A stretch of DNA of 64,000 bases from Pseudomonas sp. G2-4 (GCF_030064125.1 NZ_CP125957.1:5264501-5328500); one strand, 5' to 3'; shown: positions 15,368 to 27,373, counted from the first letter of the stretch. Program-made: numbers and translations. The notes: generated by a model not told the origin, from the letters alone.

Positions 15368-16490
15368 GGGCCACCTCCAGCGCGCTGCGACGACTGGCCA
15401 GTTTCAGGCGTAGCGGCTCCCAATAGAGCAACCCCAGGCCGATGGCCAGGAAGATCGAGTGCACCCACCACAAGCCCAGGGCCGGTGGGATCTTGCCTTT
15501 CTCCAGCGCACTGCGGGCGGAAATCAGGATGGTCAGGTAAGCCATATACAGAAGAATCGCCGGCAGCAGCTTGAGGAAACGGCCCTGGCGCGGATTGACC
15601 CGCGACAGCGGGACCGCCATGAGGGTCACGATGAACACCAGCAGCGGCAGCGACAGGCGCCATTGCAGTTCGGTGCGTGCGCGGATGTCGTTGTTGCCCA
15701 GCAGGCTTGCGGTCGGCATCGCATCGCGGTCGGTGACTTCGTCGCTGACCTCGGGCTTGGGCAGCAGCACGCCATAGGTGTCGTACTTGATGGCGCGGTA
15801 ATCGGCCTGCCCTGGCTTGCCGTCGTAGCGATAGCCATTTTCCAGGATCAGGTAGCGGTTGCCGTCAGGGTTGATTTCCTGCCGGCCCTTCTCTGCTACC
15901 AGCACCGAAATGCCGCGATCCTTCTTGGTATCGGAAGACAGGTTCTTTTGGGTAATGAAGACGCCGCCCAGGTTGACCCGGTCGTCCGAGAGCTGTTCGG
16001 TGTAGGTGACACGCGTGCCGTCACGCAGGGCCTGGAAACGCCCCGGCACCAGGGTATCGAATTCGGTCATGGCGTCCTGCTGGTTGATCAGCAGTTGAAA
16101 CTGGTTGGCGCCCTGGGGCGACAGGCTCAGGCTCAGCCAGGCCACGACCAGCGCCACCAATGCGGCCGGGAACAGCGTGATGCGAAACAGTCGCTGCTGG
16201 CTCATGCCGGTGGCCGACAGCACGGTCATTTCGCTGTCCAGGTACAAGCGACCATAGGCCAGCAAAATGCCCAGGAACAACCCCAGCGGCAGGATCAGTT
16301 GCAGGAAGCCCGGCAGGCGGAAACCCATGATCAGGAACAGGGAGCCCGGGTCCAGGGCACCAGAGGCCGCTTGCGCGAGGTATTTGATGAAGCGCCCACT
16401 CATGATGATGACCAGCAGCACGGCGCTGACGGCGCTTAGGGTCAACAGGACTTCGCGGGATAGATAACGAAAGACGATCAAACCAGACAC
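15360..16490 (-). CDS. lptF: LPS export ABC transporter permease LptF
   Basis: Partner of LptG in lipopolysaccharide transport. The 376 residues have the same plan: MSGLIVFRYLSREVLLTLSAVSAVLL as first helix, LPLGLFLGILLAYGRLYLDSEMTVLSATGMS before the periplasmic domain, and LSLPLLVFIVTLMAVPLSRVNPRQGR plus two more helices at the end. It is divergent from pepA, the usual Pseudomonas order, with a 377-bp gap that carries a REPIN. Confidence 0.95.
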   Translation of the reverse strand: MSGLIVFRYLSREVLLTLSAVSAVLLVIIMSGRFIKYLAQAASGALDPGSLFLIMGFRLPGFLQLILPLGLFLGILLAYGRLYLDSEMTVLSATGMSQQRLFRITLFPAALVALVVAWLSLSLSPQGANQFQLLINQQDAMTEFDTLVPGRFQALRDGTRVTYTEQLSDDRVNLGGVFITQKNLSSDTKKDRGISVLVAEKGRQEINPDGNRYLILENGYRYDGKPGQADYRAIKYDTYGVLLPKPEVSDEVTDRDAMPTASLLGNNDIRARTELQWRLSLPLLVFIVTLMAVPLSRVNPRQGRFLKLLPAILLYMAYLTILISARSALEKGKIPPALGLWWVHSIFLAIGLGLLYWEPLRLKLASRRSALEVARG

Positions 16491-16642
16491 TCCAAGGTTG
16501 TCAGGCTAAGGCGGCCAAACAAGCAAACGTATCGAGCCGGCCCACCAAGGCGAACCGCCGAAAAAAGAGCCGCATTATCCTGTGATTGTGGGCGCCTGTC
16601 ACTGCGCACGCTTTAAACCGGTGCTTAAAGCCGCAAAGTTAG

Positions 16643-18358
<1,716 letters not shown>

Positions 18359-18418
18359 CACCGATGACCGTCGTTGACGTCACCTGCGGGTGGCGCCATC
18401 GGCGGCTCAGGAACTGCA

Positions 18419-18847
18419 ATGACCAAAGTCGATTTCTACATCCTGCCCAGCGCCGATCCGTCGGCGCGGCTGGATTTCGCCTGCAAGCTCACCGAAAAGG
18501 CCTGGCGCATGGGCCATCGCATCTATCTGCATTGCAGCGATGCCGCCCAGCGCGATGACCTCGATGCGCGCCTGTGGGCCTTCAAGGGCGAAAGTTTCGT
18601 GCCCCACGGCCCGGCCGAAAGCGAACCTGAAGGGCTGATCGTGCTAGGGCTGGGGGATGACTGCGGTCAGCACCAGGACCTGCTGGTCAACCTTGATCTG
18701 AAAGTGCCGACCTTCGCCCAGCGCTTCGCCCGCGTGGCGGAAGTAGTGGTGGAAGACCCGGCCATCCGACAAGCCGCGCGGGAGAGTTTTCGTTTCTACC
18801 GCGAACAGGGCTATCCTCTGCAAGACCACCGTTTACAGCGACTCTGA
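18419..18847 (+). CDS. holC: DNA polymerase III subunit chi
   Basis: Clamp-loader accessory subunit that links the replisome to SSB. The 142 residues start MTKVDFYILPSADP and contain LACKLTEKAW-like helix text (DFACKLTEKAWRMGHRIYLH), WAFKGESFVPHG and the C-terminal RFYREQGYPLQDHRL. The start at 18419 has AGGA upstream; an in-frame ATG at 18374 lacks family similarity. It lies between pepA and a small conserved gene, as in P. putida by memory. Confidence 0.95.
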   Translation: MTKVDFYILPSADPSARLDFACKLTEKAWRMGHRIYLHCSDAAQRDDLDARLWAFKGESFVPHGPAESEPEGLIVLGLGDDCGQHQDLLVNLDLKVPTFAQRFARVAEVVVEDPAIRQAARESFRFYREQGYPLQDHRLQRL

Positions 18848-18854
18848 GCCTACG

Positions 18855-19220
18855 ATGGACACTCCAAAACCGCCGCAAAAGCCCACGCACCTGCTGGATG
18901 ACCTCGAATCGATCCGCCAGTTGCTCGGCGACGACAACCTGCAACCACCGCTGCTGACCGATACGGTGGAGCACGACCCCGTACACGACGAACAGATCCC
19001 GCTGTTGTTCGAGCCGATCAACGGCCAGCCCGAACCCAAGCCTGCGCCCAAGCCCGAGGCCAAAGGCCCCGACGCCCTGCTGCACCTGGACAGTGAGTTG
19101 CGCGCCGCCGCGCAGTTGATCATGCAAGACGTCATCGACGACTTCGCCCCCCACATCGAGACCGAGATCAAGCGTCGGCTGGATGCGCGGATGGAGCGGT
19201 TGCTCAGTCAGTACGAGTAA
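18855..19220 (+). CDS. conserved hypothetical protein
   Basis: A 121-residue acidic, Pro-rich protein starting seven bases after holC and so probably co-transcribed. The N-terminal half (LLDDLESIRQLLGDD) looks like a short helix, the middle is low-complexity (PEPKPAPKPEAKGP), and the C-terminal half is helical (LRAAAQLIMQDVIDDFAPHIETEIKRRLDARMERLL). No signal peptide or known catalytic motif. As I recall, an orthologue occupies this holC-valS position in other pseudomonads. A replisome link is suggested only by position. Confidence 0.8.
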   Translation: MDTPKPPQKPTHLLDDLESIRQLLGDDNLQPPLLTDTVEHDPVHDEQIPLLFEPINGQPEPKPAPKPEAKGPDALLHLDSELRAAAQLIMQDVIDDFAPHIETEIKRRLDARMERLLSQYE

Positions 19221-19269
19221 TCGAGCCCTGCAGGATCAGCTCACACATTTCCTGATTGCTGAACACCTT

Positions 19270-19357
19270 GTGGGAGCGAGCTTGCTCGCGATAGCAGTGA
19301 GCCAGTCAACCTGAATGTGGCTGACCCACCGCTATCGCGAGCAAGCTCGCTCCCACA
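19270..19357. repeat. REPIN, type 1, upstream of valS
   Basis: GTGGGAGCGAGCTTGCTCGC arm and its inverse, spacer with CAACCTGAATGTGGCTGAC. It occupies a third of the 260-bp gap before valS. Confidence 0.92.
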
Positions 19358-19480
19358 GTGTTCGGCTGCACCCACAAGCCCTCTGCCCGACAAGCCGCTC
19401 GCCGCTTGTGGCTTGCATCTCCCCCTCCCGCTATACTTCCCGGCTTTTCCTGAATAAATGCCAATAGGGTCCCGCCGCGC

Positions 19481-22327
19481 ATGGATAAGACCTACCAGCC
19501 GCACGCCATTGAAACTTCCTGGTACAACACCTGGGAGTCCGAGAATTATTTCGCTCCGCAAGGCGCGGGCGATTCCTACACCATCATGATCCCGCCGCCG
19601 AACGTCACCGGCAGCCTGCACATGGGCCACGGTTTCAACAACGCGATCATGGACGCCCTGATCCGTTTCCGCCGTATGCAAGGCCGCAACACCCTGTGGC
19701 AACCGGGTACCGACCACGCCGGTATCGCCACCCAGATGCTGGTGGAGCGCCGCCTCGAAGCCCAGGGCCAGAGCCGTCATGACCTGGGACGTGAAAAATT
19801 CCTGGAGAAAGTCTGGGAATGGAAAGACGAGTCCGGTGGCAACATCAGCCGTCAAATCCGTCGCCTCGGCTCGTCCGTGGACTGGAGCCGCGAGCGCTTC
19901 ACCATGGACGATGGCCTCTCGGAAGCGGTGAAAGAAGCCTTCGTGCGCCTGCATGAAGACGGCCTGATCTATCGCGGCAAGCGCCTGGTCAACTGGGACA
20001 CCAAGTTGCACACGGCTATTTCCGACCTCGAAGTGGAAAACCACGACGAGAAAGGTTTCCTGTGGAACCTGAAATACCCGTTGGCCGACGGCGCCAAGAC
20101 CGCCGAGGGCAAGGACTACCTGATCGTCGCCACCACGCGTCCGGAAACCATGCTCGGTGACGCTGCCGTGGCGGTGAACCCGAACGATGAGCGCTATCAG
20201 GCCCTGATTGGCAAGTTCGTCGAACTGCCTTTGGTTGGCCGGCGCATCCCGATCATCGGCGATGACTACTGCGACCCTGAATTCGGCACCGGCTGCGTGA
20301 AAATCACCCCGGCTCACGACTTCAACGACTACGAAGTCGGCAAGCGCCACAGCCTGCCGCTGCTCAACATCTTCGACAAGAACGCCAACGTGTTGCCGGC
20401 GGCCCAAGTGTTCAACCTTGACGGCACGCTGAACGAAAGCGTCGACGGCACGCTGCCGGCCGAATACGCCGGCCTCGACCGCTTCGAGGCGCGCAAGCAG
20501 ATCGTCGCGGCGTTCGACGCCGCCGGCCTGTTGGTCAGCGTTGATGATCACGGCCTGAAAGTCCCGAAAGGCGACCGCTCCGGTACGATCATCGAACCGT
20601 GGCTGACCGACCAGTGGTACGTGTCCACCAAGCCGTTGGCCGAGCCGGCGATTGCCGCCGTGGAAGACGGTCGCATCCAGTTCGTGCCCAAGCAATACGA
20701 AAACATGTACTTCTCGTGGATGCGCGACATCCAGGACTGGTGCATCAGCCGCCAGCTGTGGTGGGGCCATCGCATCCCAGCCTGGTACGACGAGTCGGGC
20801 AAGGTCTACGTCGGTCGCGACGAAGCCGAAGTCCGCGCCAAGCACAACCTCGGCCCGGACGTTGCGCTGCAACAGGACAACGACGTACTCGACACCTGGT
20901 TCAGCTCGGGCCTGTGGACGTTCTCCACACTGGGCTGGCCGCAACAGACCGAGTTCCTGAAGAAATTCCACTCCACCGACGTGCTGGTCACCGGCTTCGA
21001 CATCATTTTCTTCTGGGTCGCCCGGATGATCATGCTGACCATGCACCTGGTGAAAAACGAAGACGGCACACCGCAAGTGCCGTTCAAGACCGTCTACGTC
21101 CACGGCCTGGTACGCGACGGCCAGGGCCAGAAGATGTCCAAGTCCAAGGGCAACGTCCTGGACCCGCTGGACATCATCGACGGCATCGACCTGGAAACCC
21201 TGGTGCAGAAACGCACTTCCGGCCTGATGCAGCCAAAACTGGCGAAGAAGATCGAGAAGGCCACCCGCGAAGAATTCGCCGAGGGCATCGCCAGCTACGG
21301 CACCGACGCCCTGCGTTTCACCTTCTGCTCGCTGGCCTCCACCGGTCGTGACATCAAGTTCGACATGGGCCGCGTCGAAGGCTATCGCAACTTCTGCAAC
21401 AAGATCTGGAACGCTGCGCGCTACGTACTGGATAAAGGCGAAGACTGCGGCCAGAACGGCGAAGCCTTCGAACTGAGCCTGGCCGATCGCTGGATCATTT
21501 CGCAGTTGCAACGCACCGAGGCCGAAGTGACGCGCCAGCTGGACCAGTTCCGTTTCGACCTGGCCGCACAAGCCTTGTACGAGTTCATCTGGAACCAGTA
21601 TTGCGACTGGTACCTGGAACTGTCCAAGCCTGTGCTGTGGGACGAAAACGCACCGGTCGAACGCCAACGCGGCACGCGCCGCACCCTGGTGCGCGTGCTG
21701 GAAGTGGCCCTGCGCCTGGCCCATCCGTTCATGCCGTTCATCACCGAGGAAATCTGGCAGCGCATCGCACCGCTGGCCGGCGCCCAAGGCAAGACGATCA
21801 TGCTGCAACCTTGGCCGGTGGCCAATGAAACCCGCATCGATCCGGCGGCTGAAGATGACATCGAATGGCTCAAGACCTTCATGCTGGGTCTGCGTAACAT
21901 CCGCGCCGACATGAACATCGGCCCGGGCAAACCACTGGCCCTGTTCCTGAAGAACGCCAGCGCCGAAGACTTGCGCCGTCTCAACGAAAATGAGGCGCTG
22001 CTCAAGAAACTGGCGAAGCTCGAATCGGTGACCGTCCTGGCGGCCGGCGAAGAAGCGCCGCTATCGGCCACCGCCCTGGTCGGAGAGATGGAAGTGCTGG
22101 TGCCAATGGCCGGCCTGATCGACAAAGCGGCGGAACTGGCGCGCCTGGACAAGGAAATCCTGCGCCTCAAAGGCGAAGTGCAGCGAGTCGGCGGCAAGCT
22201 GTCCAACGCCGGGTTCGTCGACAAGGCCCCGGCCGAAGTCATCGAGAAGGAACGGGCCAAACTGGCCGAGGCCGAACAGGCCTTGGGCAAGCTGGCCGAG
22301 CAGCATGCGCGGATCGCCAGTTTGTAA
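19481..22327 (+). CDS. valS: valyl-tRNA synthetase
   Basis: Charges tRNA-Val with valine; class Ia enzyme with an editing domain. The 948 residues contain the HIGH-type motif as HMGHGF near residue 46 ([14 protein letters not shown]), the KMSKS loop [11 protein letters not shown] near 550, the editing-domain region [15 protein letters not shown], and the C-terminal coiled coil ([20 protein letters not shown]) typical of ValRS. The ATG at 19481 gives the standard [11 protein letters not shown] start. A strong terminator follows 20 bp after the stop. Confidence 0.98.
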   Translation: MDKTYQPHAIETSWYNTWESENYFAPQGAGDSYTIMIPPPNVTGSLHMGHGFNNAIMDALIRFRRMQGRNTLWQPGTDHAGIATQMLVERRLEAQGQSRHDLGREKFLEKVWEWKDESGGNISRQIRRLGSSVDWSRERFTMDDGLSEAVKEAFVRLHEDGLIYRGKRLVNWDTKLHTAISDLEVENHDEKGFLWNLKYPLADGAKTAEGKDYLIVATTRPETMLGDAAVAVNPNDERYQALIGKFVELPLVGRRIPIIGDDYCDPEFGTGCVKITPAHDFNDYEVGKRHSLPLLNIFDKNANVLPAAQVFNLDGTLNESVDGTLPAEYAGLDRFEARKQIVAAFDAAGLLVSVDDHGLKVPKGDRSGTIIEPWLTDQWYVSTKPLAEPAIAAVEDGRIQFVPKQYENMYFSWMRDIQDWCISRQLWWGHRIPAWYDESGKVYVGRDEAEVRAKHNLGPDVALQQDNDVLDTWFSSGLWTFSTLGWPQQTEFLKKFHSTDVLVTGFDIIFFWVARMIMLTMHLVKNEDGTPQVPFKTVYVHGLVRDGQGQKMSKSKGNVLDPLDIIDGIDLETLVQKRTSGLMQPKLAKKIEKATREEFAEGIASYGTDALRFTFCSLASTGRDIKFDMGRVEGYRNFCNKIWNAARYVLDKGEDCGQNGEAFELSLADRWIISQLQRTEAEVTRQLDQFRFDLAAQALYEFIWNQYCDWYLELSKPVLWDENAPVERQRGTRRTLVRVLEVALRLAHPFMPFITEEIWQRIAPLAGAQGKTIMLQPWPVANETRIDPAAEDDIEWLKTFMLGLRNIRADMNIGPGKPLALFLKNASAEDLRRLNENEALLKKLAKLESVTVLAAGEEAPLSATALVGEMEVLVPMAGLIDKAAELARLDKEILRLKGEVQRVGGKLSNAGFVDKAPAEVIEKERAKLAEAEQALGKLAEQHARIASL

Positions 22328-22346
22328 GGGTGGTTCGTCACTGAAG

Positions 22347-22373
22347 AAGGAGGCCCTGGTGGCCTCCTTTTTT
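22347..22373 (+). terminator. rho-independent terminator of valS
   Basis: Stem AAGGAGGCC / GGCCTCCTT, five-base loop CTGGT, followed by a T6 run. It starts about 20 bp after the valS stop. Confidence 0.95.
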
Positions 22374-22408
22374 CTGCCTGTCGCTTTCTTACTGACGCAG
22401 CCCCCCCT

Positions 22409-22497
22409 GTGGGAGCGAGCTTGCTCGCGATAGCGGTGGGTCAGCTTGCATCAATGCCGGATGTGTCGCCGCCATCGCGAGCAAGCTCGCTCCCACA
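22409..22497. repeat. REPIN, type 1, between valS and rlmF
   Basis: Inverted pair of the type-1 arm with a 40-bp spacer. It follows the valS terminator and precedes the rlmF start by about 85 bp. Confidence 0.92.
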
Positions 22498-22580
22498 TTT
22501 GAATTGTGCAGTCATCACGGCCAGGCTGGATGTGGGACAATACCCGCCACTTTTTGAGCCATCCCCGAATCGACCCGCCC

Positions 22581-23657
22581 ATGACCACCCCCCGCACTCC
22601 CAAACCTGCACGCCAGAAGCCCAAGTCCACCACCGAGGCCAAGGCCGTGGCGCCGCGGGAGAAGGCCAGCCTGCATCCACGCAATCGTCACCAGGGCCGC
22701 TACGACTTCCCGGCGTTGATCAAGTCCACGCCTGAACTGGCCAAGTTCGTGATCATCAACCCGTACGGCAAGGAAAGCATCGATTTCGCCAGCCCCGACG
22801 CGGTGCGGGTGTTCAACCGGGCGCTGCTCAAATCCTTCTATGGCATCGCCCATTGGGACATTCCAGCTGATTACCTGTGCCCTCCGGTGCCAGGCCGCGC
22901 GGACTATGTGCACTTCCTCGCCGATTTGCTCGCCAGCCTTAACAACGGTGAAATCCCTCGGGGTGCGGCGGTGAAGGTGCTGGACATCGGCACGGGCGCC
23001 AACTGCGTCTATCCGCTGATCGGCTACAGCGACTACCGCTGGCACTTCCTCGGCTCGGAGATTGACCCGACGGCCATCGCCTCGGCCAAGGCCATTGTCC
23101 AGTCCAACGGGCTGAACAAGGCCATCCAGTTGCGCCAGCAAGCCAACCGCAAGCAGATCCTGCTGGGCTTGCTGGAGGACGCCGAGCGGTTCGACCTGAC
23201 GATGTGCAATCCGCCGTTCCACGCGTCCCTGGAGGAAGCCACCAAGGGCAGCCAGCGCAAATGGCGGGCGCTGGGCAAGGCCGATCCGAAACGCAAGCTG
23301 CCGGTGCTGAACTTTGGCGGTCAGGCGGCTGAGCTGTGGTGCGAGGGTGGGGAAGCGCGATTCGTCACGCAATTGATCAGCGAGAGCGCACAACTGGCCG
23401 GGCAAGTGCTGTGGTTCAGCACGCTGGTGTCGAAGGCTTCGAACTTGCCGGCGATTCAAGCCGCATTGAAAAAGGCCGGTGCGCTGCACAGCCAGGTGGT
23501 GGAAATGTCCCAAGGGCAAAAGCAGAGCCGCTTCGTGGCCTGGAGCTTCCAGACTGAGGCCCAGCAACAGGCTTGGCGCCAGTCGCGGTGGGTCCGCAAG
23601 GACGCTGTGGCGAGGGAGCTTGCTCCCGCTGGGCTGCGCAGCAGCCCCAAGACCTGA
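22581..23657 (+). CDS. rlmF: 23S rRNA (adenine1618-N6)-methyltransferase
   Basis: SAM-dependent enzyme that methylates A1618 of 23S rRNA. The 358-residue product has a basic, probably disordered N terminus (residues 1-35), the SAM site [16 protein letters not shown] and the N6-methylase motif NPPFH ([10 protein letters not shown]). The start at 22581 is chosen because the frame upstream runs into non-coding sequence. Oddity: the last 16 residues ([16 protein letters not shown]) are encoded by the left arm of a type-2 REPIN that begins at 23607, so the natural C terminus has been replaced or extended by repeat sequence. Confidence 0.93.
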   Translation: MTTPRTPKPARQKPKSTTEAKAVAPREKASLHPRNRHQGRYDFPALIKSTPELAKFVIINPYGKESIDFASPDAVRVFNRALLKSFYGIAHWDIPADYLCPPVPGRADYVHFLADLLASLNNGEIPRGAAVKVLDIGTGANCVYPLIGYSDYRWHFLGSEIDPTAIASAKAIVQSNGLNKAIQLRQQANRKQILLGLLEDAERFDLTMCNPPFHASLEEATKGSQRKWRALGKADPKRKLPVLNFGGQAAELWCEGGEARFVTQLISESAQLAGQVLWFSTLVSKASNLPAIQAALKKAGALHSQVVEMSQGQKQSRFVAWSFQTEAQQQAWRQSRWVRKDAVARELAPAGLRSSPKT

Positions 23658-23738
23658 CACTTCGGCGAATCAGGCAGATCAGGTTCAGCCTGTTTTGGGG
23701 TCGCTGCGCAACCCAGCGGGAGCAAGCTCCCTCGCCAC
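23607..23738. repeat. REPIN, type 2, overlapping the end of rlmF
   Basis: The left arm GTGGCGAGGGAGCTTGCTCC lies in the rlmF reading frame and supplies its last codons; the right arm ends CTCCCTCGCCAC at 23738. Confidence 0.9.
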
Positions 23739-23795
23739 AAAAGCCGACTAGGAGGGGTTTATCCCCTCACCAAAGGCCACCTTTTCCAAGGCAAC

Positions 23796-23836
23796 AAAAA
23801 ACCGTGCCCGGATCGCTCCGCAGCACGGTTTTTTTT
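23796..23836. terminator. bidirectional terminator between rlmF and HU gene
   Basis: AAAAAACCGTGC and GCACGGTTTTTTTT with a loop of about 15 bases. It serves the leftward HU gene, which stops at 23846, and can stop rightward transcripts from rlmF. Confidence 0.93.
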
Positions 23837-23845
23837 GCAACGATC

Positions 23846-24127
23846 TTACTTGTTGACCGCGTCGGTCAGGCCTTTGGCCACAACCAGCTTGATCACTTTC
23901 TTGGCAGCGATTTCGATGGCAGCGCCAGTCGAAGGGTTGCGGCCAGTACGGGCAGGACGCTCGGTGACTTTCAGTTTGCCAACACCTGGCAAAGTGATTT
24001 CGCCGCCGTTTTCCAGCTGATCGGCAACGATTTGGCCCAGTTGGTCCAGCAGCGCACGCACGGTGGTTTTCGGCGCGTCTACAGCTTCAGCCAAATCAGC
24101 GATCAGTTGGTCTTTAGTAAGAGCCAT
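23846..24127 (-). CDS. hupN: HU-family DNA-binding protein
   Basis: Nucleoid-associated dimer that bends DNA. The 93 residues start MALTKDQLIADLAEAVDAPK and contain the beta-arm stretch TLPGVGKLKVTERPARTGRNPSTG, the family signature. The start at 24127 is preceded by GGAAGGAAC at good spacing; in-frame upstream starts fall in the non-coding divergent region. The pairing with ndpA matches my memory of the hupN locus in P. putida; the exact paralogue name is therefore less certain than the family. Confidence 0.93.
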   Translation of the reverse strand: MALTKDQLIADLAEAVDAPKTTVRALLDQLGQIVADQLENGGEITLPGVGKLKVTERPARTGRNPSTGAAIEIAAKKVIKLVVAKGLTDAVNK

Positions 24128-24522
24128 GTAGTGTTCCTTCCCTATCAAATTCATATGGATTGCAGAGTGCAGTGTCAGCCATCGAGCCCGATCTCTCTTG
24201 ATCAGGCACCCTCGGCAATCACCACGACGGATCGGGGTAATAGATGCCGAAAACCGGGTTTGGTTCGACCTGACAGATGCTGAATGCACGCTTAACGCAG
24301 TGACTTCGCGTAAGACCGGGCAAAACTAGCACAACGCCTCTGAAATATCCGCCTCTAGCTACCCATTTGGTCAGCTTTCTTGCGCTAAAACGGTAAAATT
24401 TTGCATATGGGCTGTCGGAAGGGTCTGAAAGAGCCTTTGCAGGGTTCCAAAACCAGTGATTGCGGTACACTTGGCCTTTTTTGGGGAGCGCGCCCTCCTC
24501 TCTTTCATCAGCCGAGAAACCC
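24128..24522. promoter_or_regulatory. divergent HU gene / ndpA promoter region
   Basis: A 395-bp gap with no supported ORF. It is visibly more AT-rich toward ndpA, for example CGGTAAAATTTTGCATA near 24391-24407. No clean -35/-10 pair could be fixed. Two nucleoid proteins probably read from this region in opposite directions. Confidence 0.4.
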
Positions 24523-25527
24523 ATGCCGATCCGTCATTGCATCGTCCACCTGATCGACAAGAAACCCGACGGCACGCCTGCAGTGCTCCATGCCCGCGAC
24601 TCCGAACTGAGCGAGTCCACAGCCATCGAGAACATGCTCGCCGACCTCAACGAGAGCTACAACGCCAAACAAGGCAAGGCCTGGGGCTTTTTCCATGCCG
24701 AGTCCGGCGCGCACCCGTTCAGCGGCTGGTTGAAGGAATACCTCGACGGCGGCAAGGATTTCACCGTTTTCAGTCGCGTTGCGGTGGAACACCTGCAAAA
24801 GCTGATGGAAGAATCCAACCTGTCAGTCGGTGGCCATGTGCTGTTCGCCCACTATCAACAAGGCATGACCGACTACCTGGCGATCGCCCTGCTGCACCAC
24901 AGCGAAGGCGTGGCCGTCACCGATGAGCTGGACGTCACCCCGTCCCGTCACCTGGACCTGGGCCAACTGCACCTGGCGGCGCGGATCAACGTGTCGGAAT
25001 GGCAGAACAACAAGCAATCCAAGCAGTACATCTCTTTCATCAAGGGCAAGAACGGCAAGAAGGTCTCGGAGTACTTCCGCGACTTCATCGGCTGCCAGGA
25101 AGGGGTCGACGGCCCCGGCGAGACCCGCACCCTGCTCAAGGCCTTCAGTGACTTCGTCGAAAGCGAAGACCTGCCAGAAGAGGACGCCCGGGAAAAAACC
25201 AAGACCCTGGTGGATTACGCCAGTAGCCAGGCCAAGCTTGGCGAGCCGATGGGCCTGGCCGAACTGTCCGAGCTGATCGACGAAGAGCGCCCGAAAGCCT
25301 TCTACGATCACATACGCAACAAGGACTACGGCCTGTCACCGGAAATCCCGGCGGATAAACGCACCCTCAACCAGTTCCGCCGCTTCACCGGCCGTGCCGA
25401 AGGCTTGTCCATCAGCTTCGAAGCGCACTTGCTGGGCTCCAAGATCGAATATGACGAAGAAGCCGGCACACTGATCATCAAGGGTTTGCCCACGTCGCTG
25501 ACCGACCAGCTCAAGCGGCGTAATTGA
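24523..25527 (+). CDS. ndpA: nucleoid-associated protein NdpA/YejK
   Basis: Protein of the YejK/NdpA (37-kDa nucleoid-associated) family. The 334 residues start [19 protein letters not shown]; other family-like stretches are [32 protein letters not shown] and [24 protein letters not shown]. The start at 24523 is the family one. It ends in TGATG, which contains the ATG of the following thioredoxin-fold gene, so the two are coupled. Confidence 0.95.
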   Translation: MPIRHCIVHLIDKKPDGTPAVLHARDSELSESTAIENMLADLNESYNAKQGKAWGFFHAESGAHPFSGWLKEYLDGGKDFTVFSRVAVEHLQKLMEESNLSVGGHVLFAHYQQGMTDYLAIALLHHSEGVAVTDELDVTPSRHLDLGQLHLAARINVSEWQNNKQSKQYISFIKGKNGKKVSEYFRDFIGCQEGVDGPGETRTLLKAFSDFVESEDLPEEDAREKTKTLVDYASSQAKLGEPMGLAELSELIDEERPKAFYDHIRNKDYGLSPEIPADKRTLNQFRRFTGRAEGLSISFEAHLLGSKIEYDEEAGTLIIKGLPTSLTDQLKRRN

Positions 25528-25883
25528 TGCTCGGTAGGGTGCTGAAGAAGTTTCTGCTGATTCTGCTGGTGGTGGTGACGTACCAGAACTGGGGCAAGAT
25601 CGAGCGGGTGTTCAACCCGTCGCAGGGGGTTTCCGAGCAGGTCCGGACCAATGCCCGCGTCGTGCTGTATGCCACCGACTGGTGCGGCTACTGCAAGGCC
25701 ACCCGTCGGTTCCTGGATGAGAAAGGCGTGCCGTTTCGCGAGTTCGATATCGAGAAAGATGCCCAGGCGCGCAAGGCCTACGAGGCGCTGGGCGGCCGGG
25801 GGATTCCGATCCTCGACGTGAATGGCACGTTGATGCGTGGGTTTGAGCCGGAGAATATTCTCAAGGCGTTGTCCGCCATCTGA
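25527..25883 (+). CDS. membrane-anchored glutaredoxin-family protein
   Basis: A 118-residue protein with one N-terminal membrane helix (FLLILLVVVTYQNW, about residues 9-22) followed by a glutaredoxin fold with the redox motif WCGYC near residue 52, the cis-Pro loop GGRGIPIL and a C-terminal helix. The helix lacks a clear cleavage site, so the protein is probably anchored with its redox domain in the periplasm, though orientation is inferred. The start shares bases with the ndpA stop (TGATG). Substrate unknown. Confidence 0.88.
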   Translation: MLGRVLKKFLLILLVVVTYQNWGKIERVFNPSQGVSEQVRTNARVVLYATDWCGYCKATRRFLDEKGVPFREFDIEKDAQARKAYEALGGRGIPILDVNGTLMRGFEPENILKALSAI

Positions 25884-25892
25884 TCCCCCCCT

Positions 25893-25981
25893 TGTGGGAG
25901 CGAGCTTGCTCGCGATGGTGGCGGCACATTCAACATCACTGGCCCAGGCGGACCGCCATCGCGAGCAAGCTCGCTCCCACA
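25893..25981. repeat. REPIN, type 1
   Basis: Inverted pair of type-1 arms, spacer with CACATTCAACATCACTGG. It separates the convergent glutaredoxin gene and the GST-like gene. Confidence 0.92.
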
Positions 25982-25994
25982 GGTCATTCGTTGC

Positions 25995-26930
25995 TCAGCG
26001 CGCCTCGATCCGAAACCCAAACCGCGGGAAGTGCACATGCACCACTGCGCCACGCTCGTCTTCACGGCGCAGGACCAGTTCTTCACGGCCGGCAAACAGC
26101 AACTCGCCGATCACAGGGTCGACGCCATAGTCAGTCGCGGCAATCGATACCTGTTGCCCCTTCGTAAACCCGTTCGGCTCTTCGAATGCCTCATCCGGCA
26201 GCGCCTGCGGTGTTGCGTTGCGGGCCACTTCCAAGGCTTCTTCGGAACTCATCGCGTTCGACGCACCATGGCCGAAACCCAACACCCGCGCCAACCAGGT
26301 CGAGATGGCCGGGTAAGCGTCCACCAGCGGCGAAGTCACCGGCGTGCCCTTGAGGAACCACAACGAGTGGGCCATGGCGAAGTCGGCAATCGAGGGGTCA
26401 CCCAACAGGAAGTCACCTTCCTCGCGCTGCAACTGTTGCTCAAGGCGCGCCATGATCGTCGGCCACTGGTGCCGGGCCTGCTCGGCCGACAGACGCGTGG
26501 TCGTGCCGCCACTGAACAACCCGGCGCGGTCGGCGATGAATGCCTTGATCGCTTCAGGCGGTAGCTTGGCAAAACGCACCGCCACCGATTCAGGCTGGAA
26601 CACCAGGCTCACCGCATGCTGGAACACCACCGAATCGGCCCACGCCGCAAAAGACGCCGCGATCATTTCCCGGCCTTCGGGGAACAGCGCCGGCGAGGCT
26701 TTTTCCTGTTCCAGTCGGCGGGCAATCAGGGACGTGTCGCAATACACATCCGCACCAATCTGCAATACCGGAGTCTTGCGGTAGCCGCCCGTCAGGGCCG
26801 TCAGGTCGGGCTTGGGCATCATTGGCGGAATATGCACCGAACGCCAGGACAACCCCTTGAAACCCAACAACAGGCGGGCTTTTTCCGCGAAGGGAGACGT
26901 CGGGTAATGATGAAGAATCAGCTCTGACAT
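25995..26930 (-). CDS. glutathione S-transferase-like protein
   Basis: A 311-residue cytosolic protein with an N-terminal thioredoxin-like GST domain (ELILHHYPTSPFAEKARLLLGFKGL; TPVLQIGADVYCDTSLIARRLE, the glutathione-site Ser after Asp-Thr) and a helical C-terminal domain to about 210. About 90 extra C-terminal residues (GQQVSIAATDYGVDPVIGELLFAGREELVLRR...) make it longer than the usual ~210-residue GST. The start at 26930 is preferred on family grounds; GTG at 26942 is possible and neither has a strong Shine-Dalgarno. Substrate unknown. Confidence 0.87.
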   Translation of the reverse strand: MSELILHHYPTSPFAEKARLLLGFKGLSWRSVHIPPMMPKPDLTALTGGYRKTPVLQIGADVYCDTSLIARRLEQEKASPALFPEGREMIAASFAAWADSVVFQHAVSLVFQPESVAVRFAKLPPEAIKAFIADRAGLFSGGTTTRLSAEQARHQWPTIMARLEQQLQREEGDFLLGDPSIADFAMAHSLWFLKGTPVTSPLVDAYPAISTWLARVLGFGHGASNAMSSEEALEVARNATPQALPDEAFEEPNGFTKGQQVSIAATDYGVDPVIGELLFAGREELVLRREDERGAVVHVHFPRFGFRIEAR

Positions 26931-27009
26931 GGGATTCGCCACTGCGGGGAGGAAGTCCCGCAGCTTAGCGCGCCATGGACGGGCGGCCTACCCTCCTGAT
27001 GAGGGCCTA

Positions 27010-27333
27010 TCAGTCTGGTTGATGAGGCAGCGCAGCACTCGCCACCAGGCATTCCTTGGCGCTTTTGCGGAGCTTTTTGATCAGCCGCTCCTGGCGCAGG
27101 GCTTCGCCCTTGTCGCGGCAAGCTTCGGTGTACACCAACGCCACCGCCGGGCTGGAGAGAAAGAAACGCGCGCCCTTGCCGCTTTGATGCTTGGCGAAAC
27201 GCCGTACCGGGTCATCACTGATGCCGCAGTACAGCGAGCCGTTGGCGGCCCGTACCAGGTAGACGAACCAGGGTTTGCCCGGTTCGCTCGCGGTTTGCAC
27301 AGGCGGATCGGCAGATAGGTTGGCGATGGTCAC
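27010..27333 (-). CDS. GIY-YIG nuclease-family protein
   Basis: A 107-residue protein with the GIY-YIG-type core written [18 protein letters not shown], followed by [14 protein letters not shown], the YhbQ-like subgroup. The catalytic Arg (RRF) and a downstream Glu (YTEAC) are present. GTG at 27333 is the likely start; the frame stays open far upstream but there it is antisense to the next gene. Biological substrate unknown; the YhbQ group is linked to DNA repair or damage response only loosely. Confidence 0.85.
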   Translation of the reverse strand: MTIANLSADPPVQTASEPGKPWFVYLVRAANGSLYCGISDDPVRRFAKHQSGKGARFFLSSPAVALVYTEACRDKGEALRQERLIKKLRKSAKECLVASAALPHQPD

Positions 27334-27373
27334 GGCATGTTCAACGGGCGGAAGGAAACAAGCCGCGATCTTA

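Noticed and set aside
18374..18418. Longer N terminus of holC from ATG 18374
   Set aside because: The added residues (Gly/Ala-rich) do not fit the family, and a Shine-Dalgarno directly precedes 18419.
19241..21808. 855-codon open frame opposite valS
   Set aside because: Antisense shadow of valS; it also runs through a REPIN at its end and has no recognisable domain.
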